DNA of 49,284 nucleotides from an uncultured Bacteroidales bacterium (GTDB taxonomy: Bacteria; Bacteroidota; Bacteroidia; Bacteroidales; Paludibacteraceae). The notes below the pieces were generated by a model. The model ran no database searches, had not been told where the DNA came from, and saw nothing but the letters and a program-made list of their open reading frames with translations. The stretch covers positions 1 to 49,284 of the forward strand of contig CAMJJT010000014.1 in assembly GCA_946406195.1 (NCBI GenBank), in the 5' to 3' direction. Position numbers and translations under genes: made by a program. Below are positions 1 to 6,986 of the stretch, in pieces (positions within the stretch are counted from its first letter, which is position 1; every line of letters begins with the position of its first letter).

Positions 1-271
1 AACCCAACGGCTCCAAATCCATGACGCGCCTACACGCATCGGCTTTGCTTGAAGCAGATTCGATGGCTTGCCGCAAATTCTTCTCGATGATATCTTCAGT
101 AAATTGTTGTGTGCAGAAGAAAGATGTATCTATTTCCAAGATTTCTTCTTCGGATGCACGTGGTGTAAAAACTGCGGATGGCTGTCCCACATGGAATGTA
201 GCATTGGGATTATCGTGAATGTCAATGTAGTCTCCATGCACATGGAGATGATTGATAAAAAATCTTTTCAT
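1..271 (-). CDS. Hypothetical protein, 3' part cut by window edge
   Basis: An open frame starts at an ATG whose complement lies at 269-271 and runs off the left edge for 90 codons without a stop. The product begins MKRFFINHLHVHGDYIDIHD and continues with a Glu-rich, mostly hydrophilic stretch; I see no signal peptide or membrane segment and do not recognise the family. It lies about 256 bases downstream of a good Bacteroidetes promoter, and the long leader between them carries strong competing inverted repeats, so its expression may be controlled by RNA structure. The frame reads sensibly to the edge, which is why I accept it as a gene, but its function is unknown and its true length cannot be seen. 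Confidence 0.6.
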   Translation of the reverse strand, partial: MKRFFINHLHVHGDYIDIHDNPNATFHVGQPSAVFTPRASEEEILEIDTSFFCTQQFTEDIIEKNLRQAIESASSKADACRRVMDLEPLG

Positions 272-290
272 GAATAATGATTAAGAATTA

Positions 291-527
291 TGGAGGGCAT
301 AAAAAGCACGGGAATGCGGGACATCATAAAACAAAGCGTCGACAAGCTCCTACAAAAATGCCCCGCAACCCGTGCCATGACACGAGTAACAGGGACATAT
401 TCTTCTTTGTAGATGAAAAGTTGTCGACTTTTGTTTTATAAAGCAATATGCCTGTTTGCACTAAGTGCTAATCAATATGCCCTCCCATTTAACGTCTAAA
501 GAGCTGACGTCGCTTTCTTACATGAAA
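291..527 (-). ncRNA. Structured leader RNA or small RNA with alternative folds
   Basis: Between the promoter and the first gene the leftward transcript contains four sets of inverted repeats. An outer 9-bp stem pairs 477-485 with 292-300. Stem B pairs 421-439 with 326-345 (18 pairs, one bulge). Stem C pairs 358-375 with 306-324 and is followed on the transcript by five U. B and C interleave, so both cannot form fully. In the B fold the long hairpin is extended by further nested pairings, including CTACAAA with TTTGTAG, TGTCCC with GGGGCA and CTCGTG with CACGGG. The C fold looks like an intrinsic terminator. This suggests an attenuator or switch. The outer stem encloses about 195 nt, so a 6S-like RNA is another reading. 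Two small hairpins lie near the 5' end (CGCTTTC/GAAAGCG and ACGTC/GACGT). Confidence 0.55.
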
Positions 528-532
528 GCGGC

Positions 533-567
533 TGCAAAGTTACTACATTTTTTTGAATTATACAAGT
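533..567 (-). promoter_or_regulatory. Promoter of the leader RNA and leftmost gene
   Basis: On the minus strand TAACTTTGCA (complement of 533-542) is preceded about 20 bases upstream by TTG (563-565), matching the Bacteroidetes -7 and -33 elements. Transcription would start near 527 and run left. The promoter sits just after the sirtuin stop codon, so the leftmost gene has its own transcription start. Confidence 0.75.
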
Positions 568-583
568 TTTTGTGACATAAATT

Positions 584-1462
584 TCAAATTGTATGCAAAA
601 ATAGCGTGGACAAGTCCGTTAAACCGATGAAATGGTCAAGCGGTAGTTGTGCAGAAGGATAATCGCGGTTGAAGCGGATAAGAGAGACGTTGCGATATTT
701 GTTTGCCAGCCTTTCGAACGGGAAACGAATAATCGTAGGCGTATTGAAACCGACACCGAGTTCGAGCAGAACCACATTGGAAGTCGAGAGGCTTCCAATG
801 TTCGTTTCCAACCAATCGTAGTAATTACTCTGTGCGCATTGCCAAGCGTCATCTTCCACAAAATAGAGGTCCTTGCGCACATGGATATCCATCTTCTCGC
901 CGCTCTCCGGATCACACGGAATGAGAGCCGTTGGAATACGTCCGTTTTGCTCCTCACGCACCATCTGCCGGAACAAATCTTCGGAGTAATAGACCTTGCC
1001 ACTCTTACCCGTTTTGCCTTGCAGATACGCATAATCGCCTTGCACCTCAAACAGCCGTTCGGCATCAAATCCTGCCTTGCGAAACTGCCCGTCCACGTTG
1101 GTCGTAATGACAAAATAATCCTTGTCGCGCACCAGTTTTAACAACTGCTGATAGAGTGGTAGGGCTTCTGTATATTTTCCCGGTTCATCCTTGGCGGATT
1201 GTCCGTTGTTGAACCGCGCAAAGAGCACATGCCGCGCCCAACTTGCCCAGAACTCCTCTTCGGTCGGATACGGATAGAACGAAGCCGAATAGAGATCTCC
1301 GAATCCGTATTTGGCAATCATGTCCGCAAACTCGCGCTGGAAAGTCTCACCGGCATAATCAATACCGGCGGCGGAACTCAGCCCTGCGCCTGCGCCAATG
1401 AGGATGTGGTCTGCGTTTTGCAACCACTCACGCGCTTGTTGTAAGTCGTTGGTAGGTAGCAT
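584..1462 (-). CDS. Class M-like sirtuin (SirTM), predicted protein ADP-ribosyltransferase
   Basis: This 292-residue protein has the Sir2 Rossmann fold: GAGAGLSSAAGIDY at about residues 23-36 binds NAD, and TTNVDGQF at 120-127 replaces the usual TQN-D-LH. The catalytic His of deacetylase sirtuins (HG motif) is Gln141 in FEVQGD. Both changes are typical of class M sirtuins, which mono-ADP-ribosylate proteins (in studied species the lipoylated GcvH-L) and do not deacetylate. The gene overlaps the 3' end of the macrodomain gene by 35 bp, the pairing expected for a writer and eraser of ADP-ribose. GcvH-L and lipoate ligase, the usual neighbours, are not in this operon, so the substrate is open. 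It is the last gene of a four-gene operon read leftward. Confidence 0.85.
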   Translation of the reverse strand: MLPTNDLQQAREWLQNADHILIGAGAGLSSAAGIDYAGETFQREFADMIAKYGFGDLYSASFYPYPTEEEFWASWARHVLFARFNNGQSAKDEPGKYTEALPLYQQLLKLVRDKDYFVITTNVDGQFRKAGFDAERLFEVQGDYAYLQGKTGKSGKVYYSEDLFRQMVREEQNGRIPTALIPCDPESGEKMDIHVRKDLYFVEDDAWQCAQSNYYDWLETNIGSLSTSNVVLLELGVGFNTPTIIRFPFERLANKYRNVSLIRFNRDYPSAQLPLDHFIGLTDLSTLFLHTI

Positions 1463-2189
1463 AATCTTCGTCTTTGTAAGTGCAAAATATAACGTTTATC
1501 TCTACATCTTTGTGTGCCAAAAGCCATTCCCGAACGGTATGCACGGCTATCTCTGCCGCTTCGTCTTGCGGGTAACCGAACACGCCGGTAGAGATGCAGC
1601 AGAACGCAATACTCGTCAGGCTGTGTGCTGCAGCAAGGTTCAGACAGTTTCGGTAACAAGCGGCTAAAGCCATTTGCGAAACCCGCTTGGGTTGCATGCC
1701 GTAGATGGGTCCGACGGTGTGGATTACATGCTTAGCCGGTAGGTTGTAACCACGTGTGATGACCGCTTCGCCGGTCGGTAGTTCATGGCCCTGCATGATT
1801 TCGTTGCACTCTTGTCGCAGTTGGAGCCCCGCCGCCGAATGAATCGTATTGTCGATGCAGGCGTGCAGCGGTTGGAAGCATCCCAACATCTGCGAGTTCG
1901 CTGCATTGACGATCGCATCGACCTGCAACCGCGTGATATCCGCCTGTACGACCGAAATACCGCTTTCGCCATTCGCCATTATCCATTCGCCCTTATCCTC
2001 CCGCTGCGCTTGTAACTCTCTGTCTTGCGCGCGTAGGAACTCGTCCGACAGCATCTGCGGTTGCCAGATGTTCATCAACGCACGCATGAGCCGCTGCCTG
2101 TCCGCAAGGGATTCAGGCATCGGCACTGCTGTTCCGTTCATCGCTTGCAGTTCGCGAAGGACGGTTTCTATATTTTCCAATCTGTTCAT
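1428..2189 (-). CDS. Zinc-containing macrodomain protein, predicted ADP-ribosyl hydrolase
   Basis: The 253-residue protein has an N-terminal helical part and a macrodomain from about residue 76. VNAANS at 95-100 and the segment GCFQPLHACIDNTIH at 103-117 carry the Cys-His-Cys pattern (C104, H109, C111) that marks the zinc-dependent macrodomains linked to class M sirtuins; HTVGPIYG and STGVFGYP are the other macrodomain loops. It should remove ADP-ribose added by the neighbouring sirtuin. Its ATG overlaps the preceding stop as ATGA, and its own end overlaps the sirtuin start by 35 bp, so translation is probably coupled. Residues 64-77 are encoded by degenerate 7-base repeats (1963-1997), an unusual in-frame insert between helical part and macrodomain. 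Confidence 0.9.
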   Translation of the reverse strand: MNRLENIETVLRELQAMNGTAVPMPESLADRQRLMRALMNIWQPQMLSDEFLRAQDRELQAQREDKGEWIMANGESGISVVQADITRLQVDAIVNAANSQMLGCFQPLHACIDNTIHSAAGLQLRQECNEIMQGHELPTGEAVITRGYNLPAKHVIHTVGPIYGMQPKRVSQMALAACYRNCLNLAAAHSLTSIAFCCISTGVFGYPQDEAAEIAVHTVREWLLAHKDVEINVIFCTYKDEDYATYQRLTTSA

Positions 2190-2635
2190 TTCTTGCTGTA
2201 TCGTTCGCCTACATACCCGTTTCCTGTTTCGCCTGTTAGCAGGTCAAAATGCCGGAACACAGGCGGTGTGGGATTGAGGTCAAAATAATCCATCGCGGCT
2301 ATCGGCAGCACGAAATACACCAACTTGTCATAACTCGTGTACAGCCGCGGTAACACGGGATTATGCTCGTAAATCCATCGCTGCGTCGCCTCGTCCACTT
2401 CAAAACTGACCATCCCTTCACAGCGTACGGAGATACGGTTGTCGGTTGCCAGAATCTCCACGTTCGGGTTCTCCTGTAACTGCCGATAGACCGCTTTCTC
2501 CGGCGAGGTGGCGAAATACAGGTGCGTGCCGTCCTGCTTCATGATCTGAAACAACCGCAGTTTAGGCAGATTGCCCTCACACGTGGCAAGGGCAATCTCT
2601 TTGTGGTCGCATAAAAACTTCAGTGCTTGTTGCAT
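2186..2635 (-). CDS. Pyridoxamine 5'-phosphate oxidase-like flavin-binding protein
   Basis: About 149 residues with the split-barrel pattern of the PNPOx-like/flavin reductase superfamily: an N-terminal helix (LKFLCDHKEIALATCEGNLP), the strand RLFQIMKQDGTHLYFATSPEKAVYRQL, then VEILATDNRISVRCEGMVSF. Such proteins bind FMN or F420 and act as small redox enzymes; the substrate cannot be told. The ATG at 2635 is chosen because it lies 2 bases after the upstream stop; a TTG six bases earlier is the alternative. It is the second gene of the operon behind the HxlR-type operator and overlaps the macrodomain gene by 4 bp. The C-terminal tail (PTPPVFRHFDLLTGE and on) is longer than the minimal fold. 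Confidence 0.8.
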   Translation of the reverse strand: MQQALKFLCDHKEIALATCEGNLPKLRLFQIMKQDGTHLYFATSPEKAVYRQLQENPNVEILATDNRISVRCEGMVSFEVDEATQRWIYEHNPVLPRLYTSYDKLVYFVLPIAAMDYFDLNPTPPVFRHFDLLTGETGNGYVGERYSKK

Positions 2636-2637
2636 AA

Positions 2638-3483
2638 TCAAAAGCCAAACTTACCGTTTCCGTTCTTGCGTTCAGTCTCCGGCGCGATGGTCTCGATGAC
2701 ATCCCAGTGCTCCGCAATCTTGCCATTCTCCACGCGGAACAGGTCGTAGAACGAGGTGTGCTGACCGCCGAACGAACCCTCGCTCACGCTGAGCACGAAG
2801 TTACCCTTTCCAAGGATGATATGGTTCGTGTCATACACCATTGCCACGCCTGCCTCTGCCATCGCTGCGAGTGCTGCACCCAGCCCGTCCAGACCATCTG
2901 CGATCTGTGCGTTGTGCTGAATGTAGTTGTTGCCGTCGTAGTAGTTCGTCAGGTTCTCCGGGTGTTCGCCCATGAGCACGTCGTGTACAAAACCCCGTAC
3001 GATGGCCTTGTTCGCCTCGGTCTTGTCAAGGTCGGTAATCTCCGTCGCACCGTCGAAGCAGGTATGACCGCTCGGGTTAGCCGTTGCAGGTGTCGGCATC
3101 AGATTGTCCCAATGCTCCACGATCAGACCGTCCTCAAAACGGAAGATGTCGAAACCCACTTTCGGACCGAAAAAGTTGTAATCCGTGTGTGCTACCACAT
3201 AATCGCCGTCTTGGAACACGCGCACGGTGTTGACTGTAGCTTTCTCGGGGTACTCTGCCAGCCCTGCCAGCAACTTGCCGAATCCTGCCAAACCGTCCTC
3301 TGCACCGAGGTTGTGTTGGATGTACTTGTCTGCGTTGATGTACGCGATAGGCTCGTTTGCGCCTGTCTCAATGGCTTTCAAAAGTGCCACAACTTTTTGT
3401 TCGTTTGTCATAACTTGGTTCTCCTTTTTTGTGCAACCGACCATTGCCAGAACAGCCGCTGCGATAATAAATACTTTTTTCAT
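2638..3483 (-). CDS. Lipoprotein with two SnoaL-like (NTF2-fold) domains
   Basis: The start at 3483 gives a lipoprotein signal, MKKVFIIAAAVLAMVGC, with the lipidated Cys at residue 17; an earlier in-frame start would add 27 residues lying in the promoter and is rejected. The mature protein (about 265 residues) contains two related halves, each with a YIQHN motif and a DGL-GLG-LLA-like segment, then a beta-rich part ending in EHWD. This is the SnoaL-like polyketide-cyclase/NTF2 fold, here duplicated. Known members bind or isomerise small molecules; the ligand is unknown. It is the first gene of the operon with the flavoprotein, macrodomain and sirtuin, and faces a divergent HxlR regulator. Confidence 0.85.
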   Translation of the reverse strand: MKKVFIIAAAVLAMVGCTKKENQVMTNEQKVVALLKAIETGANEPIAYINADKYIQHNLGAEDGLAGFGKLLAGLAEYPEKATVNTVRVFQDGDYVVAHTDYNFFGPKVGFDIFRFEDGLIVEHWDNLMPTPATANPSGHTCFDGATEITDLDKTEANKAIVRGFVHDVLMGEHPENLTNYYDGNNYIQHNAQIADGLDGLGAALAAMAEAGVAMVYDTNHIILGKGNFVLSVSEGSFGGQHTSFYDLFRVENGKIAEHWDVIETIAPETERKNGNGKFGF

Positions 3484-3523
3484 TTTGTTGATATTTTTGA
3501 GGTTGTTATTTTCTGAATTCCGG

Positions 3524-3556
3524 TGCAAAGGTACTGCTTTTATTTGGTTCTCACAA
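3524..3556 (-). promoter_or_regulatory. Promoter of the SnoaL-PNPOx-macrodomain-sirtuin operon
   Basis: The minus strand shows TACCTTTGCA (complement of 3524-3533) with TTG about 19 bases upstream. Transcription would start near 3518, about 35 bases before the lipoprotein ATG. Confidence 0.8.
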
Positions 3557-3566
3557 GAAGGCACGG

Positions 3567-3595
3567 AAAAGTAAGGTACTTACCAAAAAGTAGGA
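3567..3595. promoter_or_regulatory. Candidate HxlR operator
   Basis: The sequence holds GTAAGGTACTTAC, a palindrome, followed by CAAAAAGTA, so that several TACTT/AAGTA half sites follow one another. This layout is like operators reported for HxlR/YodB-type regulators. It lies just upstream of the -33 element of the leftward operon and about 160 bases before the divergent hxlR-type gene. The assignment is from pattern and position only. Confidence 0.5.
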
Positions 3596-3692
3596 ATTTT
3601 GCAAATACAGGCCAAACGGACCTACAAAAAAATGCATTTTTTTTCATTTTTTTTTGCAAAATAACTTTTTTAGAGCGAATTTCTCAAAAATA

Positions 3693-3726
3693 TTTGGTTA
3701 CTCAAAGAAACTTTTGTAACTTTGCA
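3693..3726 (+). promoter_or_regulatory. Promoter of the HxlR-family gene
   Basis: TTTGG at 3693-3697 and TAACTTTGCA at 3717-3726 match the Bacteroidetes promoter; the ATG follows at 3759. Confidence 0.8.
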
Positions 3727-3758
3727 GTCGATTTCATTTATATAAAGAACGTACGTGT

Positions 3759-4112
3759 ATGCGTAAGATTGTAAAAGAGGTAGATCCTCGCTATTTGAAT
3801 TGCCCGATTCGGCACGTGATTGACAAGTTCGGCGACAAATGGTCGCTGCTGGTGTTGTACCATCTGCACAAGAACGGCACGTTGCGGTTCAATGAGTTGC
3901 ACCGTGACATGGCGGATTGTTCGCAGAAGATGTTGTCGCAGACGCTCAAGCGGCTGGAGCAGATTGGTTTGATTGCGCGTACAATCTATCCGGAAGTGCC
4001 GCCGCGTGTGGAGTACAACATGACCGACCGTGGCGAATCACTCATGCCGCACGTCTCAGGGCTCATTGGCTGGGCTGTGGAGCATTTTGAGGAGATAGCA
4101 GACTACGAGTAA
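3759..4112 (+). CDS. HxlR-family winged-helix transcriptional regulator
   Basis: This 117-residue protein matches the HxlR family over its full length: NCPIRHVIDKFGDKWSLLVLYHL, then FNELHRDMADCSQKMLSQTLKRLE as the recognition helix region, and the wing RVEYNMTDRGESL. The Cys in NCPI is the conserved position that senses thiol-reactive electrophiles or aldehydes in some studied members; a second Cys lies in ADCSQ. It is transcribed away from the sirtuin operon with its own promoter, and the shared upstream region carries an HxlR-like palindrome, so it probably controls that operon and perhaps itself. Confidence 0.92.
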   Translation: MRKIVKEVDPRYLNCPIRHVIDKFGDKWSLLVLYHLHKNGTLRFNELHRDMADCSQKMLSQTLKRLEQIGLIARTIYPEVPPRVEYNMTDRGESLMPHVSGLIGWAVEHFEEIADYE

Positions 4113-4504
4113 TGACAGATTGAGACTAAAGATACAATAATTTTTCGAGATATGCAAATAATGTTTTGATTTTGCAAGTGAAATGAATTGATTTTGCGTT
4201 GCTTTCTGCGTTTGCCTCCGCATTTTCGACTAAATCGGAATATTTATTTGCCTATGTCAAAAAAATATCGTATTTTTTATTTTCTTCTTTCAGAGCAGTT
4301 TTTCTTCTACTTGATTCATTTCGGGCGCACGCGAACGTTATTTATATTATTTTTTCTCTTTCCCCCTTTATAAGGAGTTCGCTTTGCTCACGGCTGTGTT
4401 GATTATATTTGTCGGTTGAGCTGTTCATTTTCGTTACGCGGTATGGCAAAAACGATGTCTGCCATTCTTGGCATACCTCTATTATCCGAGAGAGACTTTT
4501 CGAA
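4113..4504. other. AT-rich intergenic stretch without recognised genes
   Basis: From the end of the regulator to the first mutase remnant I see no credible coding region, no clear promoter and no strong terminator. The first 250 bases are very AT-rich with many T runs. The last part leads into the inverted, decayed methylmalonyl-CoA mutase fragment. Confidence 0.5.
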
Positions 4505-4812
4505 TTACTCTTGCATCAAAAGCTGCATTGCCCACTTTTCCGTATGCCTCCGGGGTGCCCTGTGCCCGAAGATGTCTGCGGCGACGCCGCCTTTGCCGAA
4601 GTCTGTAGTCCTGCGCGCGGGGCTGCCTCCACCGTGACCCTGCTATCCGTACAGACGCCCGAGTTTCTTTTTGTGCTCCTTCTATGACCTTGCGCGGTCT
4701 GAGTCTCTTTTTGCCCTGCCCCCACGCATACACCCGTCTATGTCCATCGTCCCGCCTGTTTTGTGCTGCCTCTGCACGAAGTCTGTACCTTTCCCATATA
4801 CCTCTAAGCCTT
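4505..4812 (-). pseudogene. Decayed inverted copy of methylmalonyl-CoA mutase C-terminal domain
   Basis: Read on the minus strand this stretch aligns along its length with the plus-strand mutase fragment at 4912-5225. Shared blocks include TATGGGA, CAGACT, GCAGAGGCAGC, AAACAGGCGG, GGTCAT, CGCGCAGGACTA, GGTGTCGCCGC (with changes), CATCTTCGG, CACCCCGG and TTGATGCAAGAGTAA. The last block still encodes MQLLMQE and stop, identical to the end of the other copy. Many small indels destroy the frame; the long minus-strand frame over this area reads Arg-rich nonsense in other frames. It is a dead duplicate, head to head with the better copy. Confidence 0.75.
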
Positions 4813-4911
4813 TTTATTAAAGCCGCCAAACAAGTTGTCGGCATGACGGCTTAGAGACCCTGCTACGCTCGGCATAGGATATATACAAGTGCATATCCTC
4901 TGCCCTCGCTT

Positions 4912-5225
4912 AAACGCAGCGTTTGACGATCGATATGGGACCCTTGTTCCAGACTCCGGCAGAGGCAGCTAAACAGGCGGTGGAGAACGATGTCCATGTA
5001 CTGGGTGTCTCCAGCCTCGCGGCAGGTCACAAGACCCTCATCCCGCAGGTCATCGAGGAGCTCAAAAAACTCGGCCGTCCGGATATCATGGTTACTGCCG
5101 GTGGTGTCATCCCCGCGCAGGACTATGACTTCCTCTACAAAGCCGGTGTCGCCGCCATCTTCGGTCCCGGCACCCCGGTAGCTTATTCAGCAAAGGTTGT
5201 CATGCAATTGTTGATGCAAGAGTAA
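4912..5225 (+). pseudogene. Truncated methylmalonyl-CoA mutase large-subunit C-terminal fragment
   Basis: The frame from TTG at 4923 encodes about 100 residues matching the end of the mutase large subunit: [40 protein letters not shown], then [20 protein letters not shown] and [12 protein letters not shown]. The family enters this domain with a DxHxxG motif that ligates cobalamin; that motif and everything before it are missing. An extra base just after TTTGAC also breaks the expected F-D-V-D-(I/M)-G-P. So this is a fragment and not a working B12 domain, although its last 100 codons stay open and its terminator remains. An inverted, more decayed copy lies just upstream. Confidence 0.75.
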
Positions 5226-5247
5226 TCGCATCTTCGCGTAATGGTTT

Positions 5248-5285
5248 GGGGCAGGAACTTTCAGTTTTCCTGCCCCTGCTTTTTA
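5248..5285 (+). terminator. Intrinsic terminator after the mutase fragment
   Basis: GGGGCAGGAA at 5248-5257 pairs perfectly with TTCCTGCCCC at 5267-5276 over a 9-base loop, followed by a T-rich tail. It was probably inherited from the intact mutase gene. Confidence 0.85.
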
Positions 5286-5406
5286 TTCTCCGGCTGCTCG
5301 CATATGAGCATCTATGAAAAAGGGCATATTTTTTTATTGTCGTTTTGCGAAATGGGGAGAAAAAAGAAAAAATGCACTTCTATTTACATAATTTTACGCT
5401 TTCCTC

Positions 5407-5439
5407 TTGCATATATCGCAAAAAAGCAGTACCTTTGCA
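5407..5439 (+). promoter_or_regulatory. Promoter of the sugar-transferase operon
   Basis: TTGCATATAT at 5407-5416 and TACCTTTGCA at 5430-5439 give a Bacteroidetes promoter. The ATG is at 5472, so the leader is about 28 bases. The TTGCATAT form of the -33 region recurs before several other genes here. Confidence 0.85.
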
Positions 5440-5471
5440 GCCGTAATTTAGAAAAAGCCTTTTGAGATAAC

Positions 5472-6986
5472 ATGTTACGTGAAGGATGGTATAAGAGGGT
5501 GGTGATAGACCTGATGGTTTGGGTGCTGGCGGCGTTATTATGCGTGTTATGGCGTTGGGTGGCGGATAAAGGGTCTATCGCAAGTTATTGGGCGCTTTTC
5601 GGTGTGCTTTTTGTGTTGTGGGTCGTTGTGGGCTGCCTCGTGCAGTTGTACCGCTCTTTCAAAGAAGCGTGGTTCTGGCAATCGTACCTGTCGCTTGCGC
5701 TGGATGCTGGCATACTGATCGGTTTATGCTGGTGGATCTTGCCGCAGATGTCGTGGGGACTCTCGCCTCGGGTAGCGATGTGGACGATTCTCTTGGTAGG
5801 CGCCATCGAGACCTTTGTCATCCTCATGGAGCATTACTGGAAGTATGCGACGAACATGACCGTACCCGTGATGACCATCGAGCAGCGGAAGAACGCTGTT
5901 CCTGCACGACCGGACGAGAAAAGGCAGAAGAGCAGTATTGAATCGATCCATCAGTCGGTGCTGTCCGTGACTACCGAAGCGGACTATTACATGTTACGCA
6001 AGAAAGCACGTCTGGATAACCGACAGACCAAGGTCATCTGTGACCGTAATCGTTTTGCTTTCCTCCAAATACCTGATTATCAGTACAAGACTTTAGTGGA
6101 TTTGACCCTCCTCAATGATGCGAAGGGAATCAACCGGCGCTTCTGTATCGTGAATCAAAAACTGCCGGATGAGGGACGTTATGTCTGCTGCTATCGTCCT
6201 CAAGAGTATATCAAATCGAAGATACTCAACCGCTATCCATGGGGTCTGAACTGGCTCATCTACTCGCTTTATTTCTTTACGAAAAGGGTCCTGCCGCGTC
6301 TGATGCTGACCAGCCGGCTTTATTATGACATCAATAAAGGACGCAAGCGTATGCTCTCCAAGACCGAGGTGTTGGGGCGGCTCTATTATTGCGGATTTGA
6401 GGTGGACGAGATCGTGCCGATGGGACATATAGAGTATGTCTTTGCTCATCGTCGTTCGCAGCCCTATCCGCAAGAACAGATCAAGGTCTATGGTCCGCTC
6501 ATTAAGTTGCCGCGGGTTTGTAAGAATAAGGAAATCAAGTATTTCTATAAGTTCCGCACGATGCACCCGTACGCCGAGTACATCCAGAAATATGTCTTCG
6601 ATGCCCGTGGCGGCATGGATATATCCGATAAATCCAATGACGATTGGCGTATCACCACGTGGGGCAAGTTCATGCGTCGGTATTGGCTGGATGAGCTGCC
6701 TATGCTCATTAACTGGCTCAAACGGGATTGCAAATTGGTAGGAGTACGGCCCTTGAGCAAGACCATGTTCGAGACCTATCCGAAATGGTTGCAAGACAAA
6801 CGTACGCTGTCCAAACCCGGTTTGATACCGCCTTTTTATATCGACCATCCCGATACGTTTGACGAGCTTTTCGCCAGCGAGGATAAATACCTGACGGAAT
6901 ACTTGGCGCACCCTATACGCACCGATATCAAGTATTTCTTCCTAACAATGAGATCCATCTTAACGCATAAGACACATAGTGCATAA
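5472..6986 (+). CDS. Membrane sugar-1-phosphate transferase (bacterial sugar transferase)
   Basis: The 504-residue protein has four hydrophobic segments in the first 125 residues, a long cytosolic middle part, and a C-terminal catalytic region with YKFRTM, LDELPMLINWL, GVRPLSK and KPGLIPPFY, the signature of WcaJ/WbaP-type enzymes. These put a sugar phosphate on undecaprenyl phosphate to start capsule or O-antigen units at the inner membrane. The middle (SKTEVLGRLYYCGFEVDEIV) is unlike the short classical enzymes, and the usual QxRVG stretch before the KFRTM motif is replaced by LPRVCKNKEI. The next gene starts inside its 3' end. It may supply the initiating step for the polysaccharide genes 17 kb away; that link is inference. 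Confidence 0.85.
   Translation: MLREGWYKRVVIDLMVWVLAALLCVLWRWVADKGSIASYWALFGVLFVLWVVVGCLVQLYRSFKEAWFWQSYLSLALDAGILIGLCWWILPQMSWGLSPRVAMWTILLVGAIETFVILMEHYWKYATNMTVPVMTIEQRKNAVPARPDEKRQKSSIESIHQSVLSVTTEADYYMLRKKARLDNRQTKVICDRNRFAFLQIPDYQYKTLVDLTLLNDAKGINRRFCIVNQKLPDEGRYVCCYRPQEYIKSKILNRYPWGLNWLIYSLYFFTKRVLPRLMLTSRLYYDINKGRKRMLSKTEVLGRLYYCGFEVDEIVPMGHIEYVFAHRRSQPYPQEQIKVYGPLIKLPRVCKNKEIKYFYKFRTMHPYAEYIQKYVFDARGGMDISDKSNDDWRITTWGKFMRRYWLDELPMLINWLKRDCKLVGVRPLSKTMFETYPKWLQDKRTLSKPGLIPPFYIDHPDTFDELFASEDKYLTEYLAHPIRTDIKYFFLTMRSILTHKTHSA

Noticed and set aside
2707..3516. Long plus-strand frame opposite the SnoaL-like lipoprotein
   Set aside because: Cys-rich, His-rich shadow of a clear gene on the other strand.
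4482..4844. 120-codon minus-strand frame rich in Arg
   Set aside because: It crosses the decayed mutase copy in shifting frames and matches nothing as a whole; only the pseudogene reading makes sense.
6093..6911. Long minus-strand frame opposite the sugar transferase
   Set aside because: Shadow of a gene with clear catalytic motifs.
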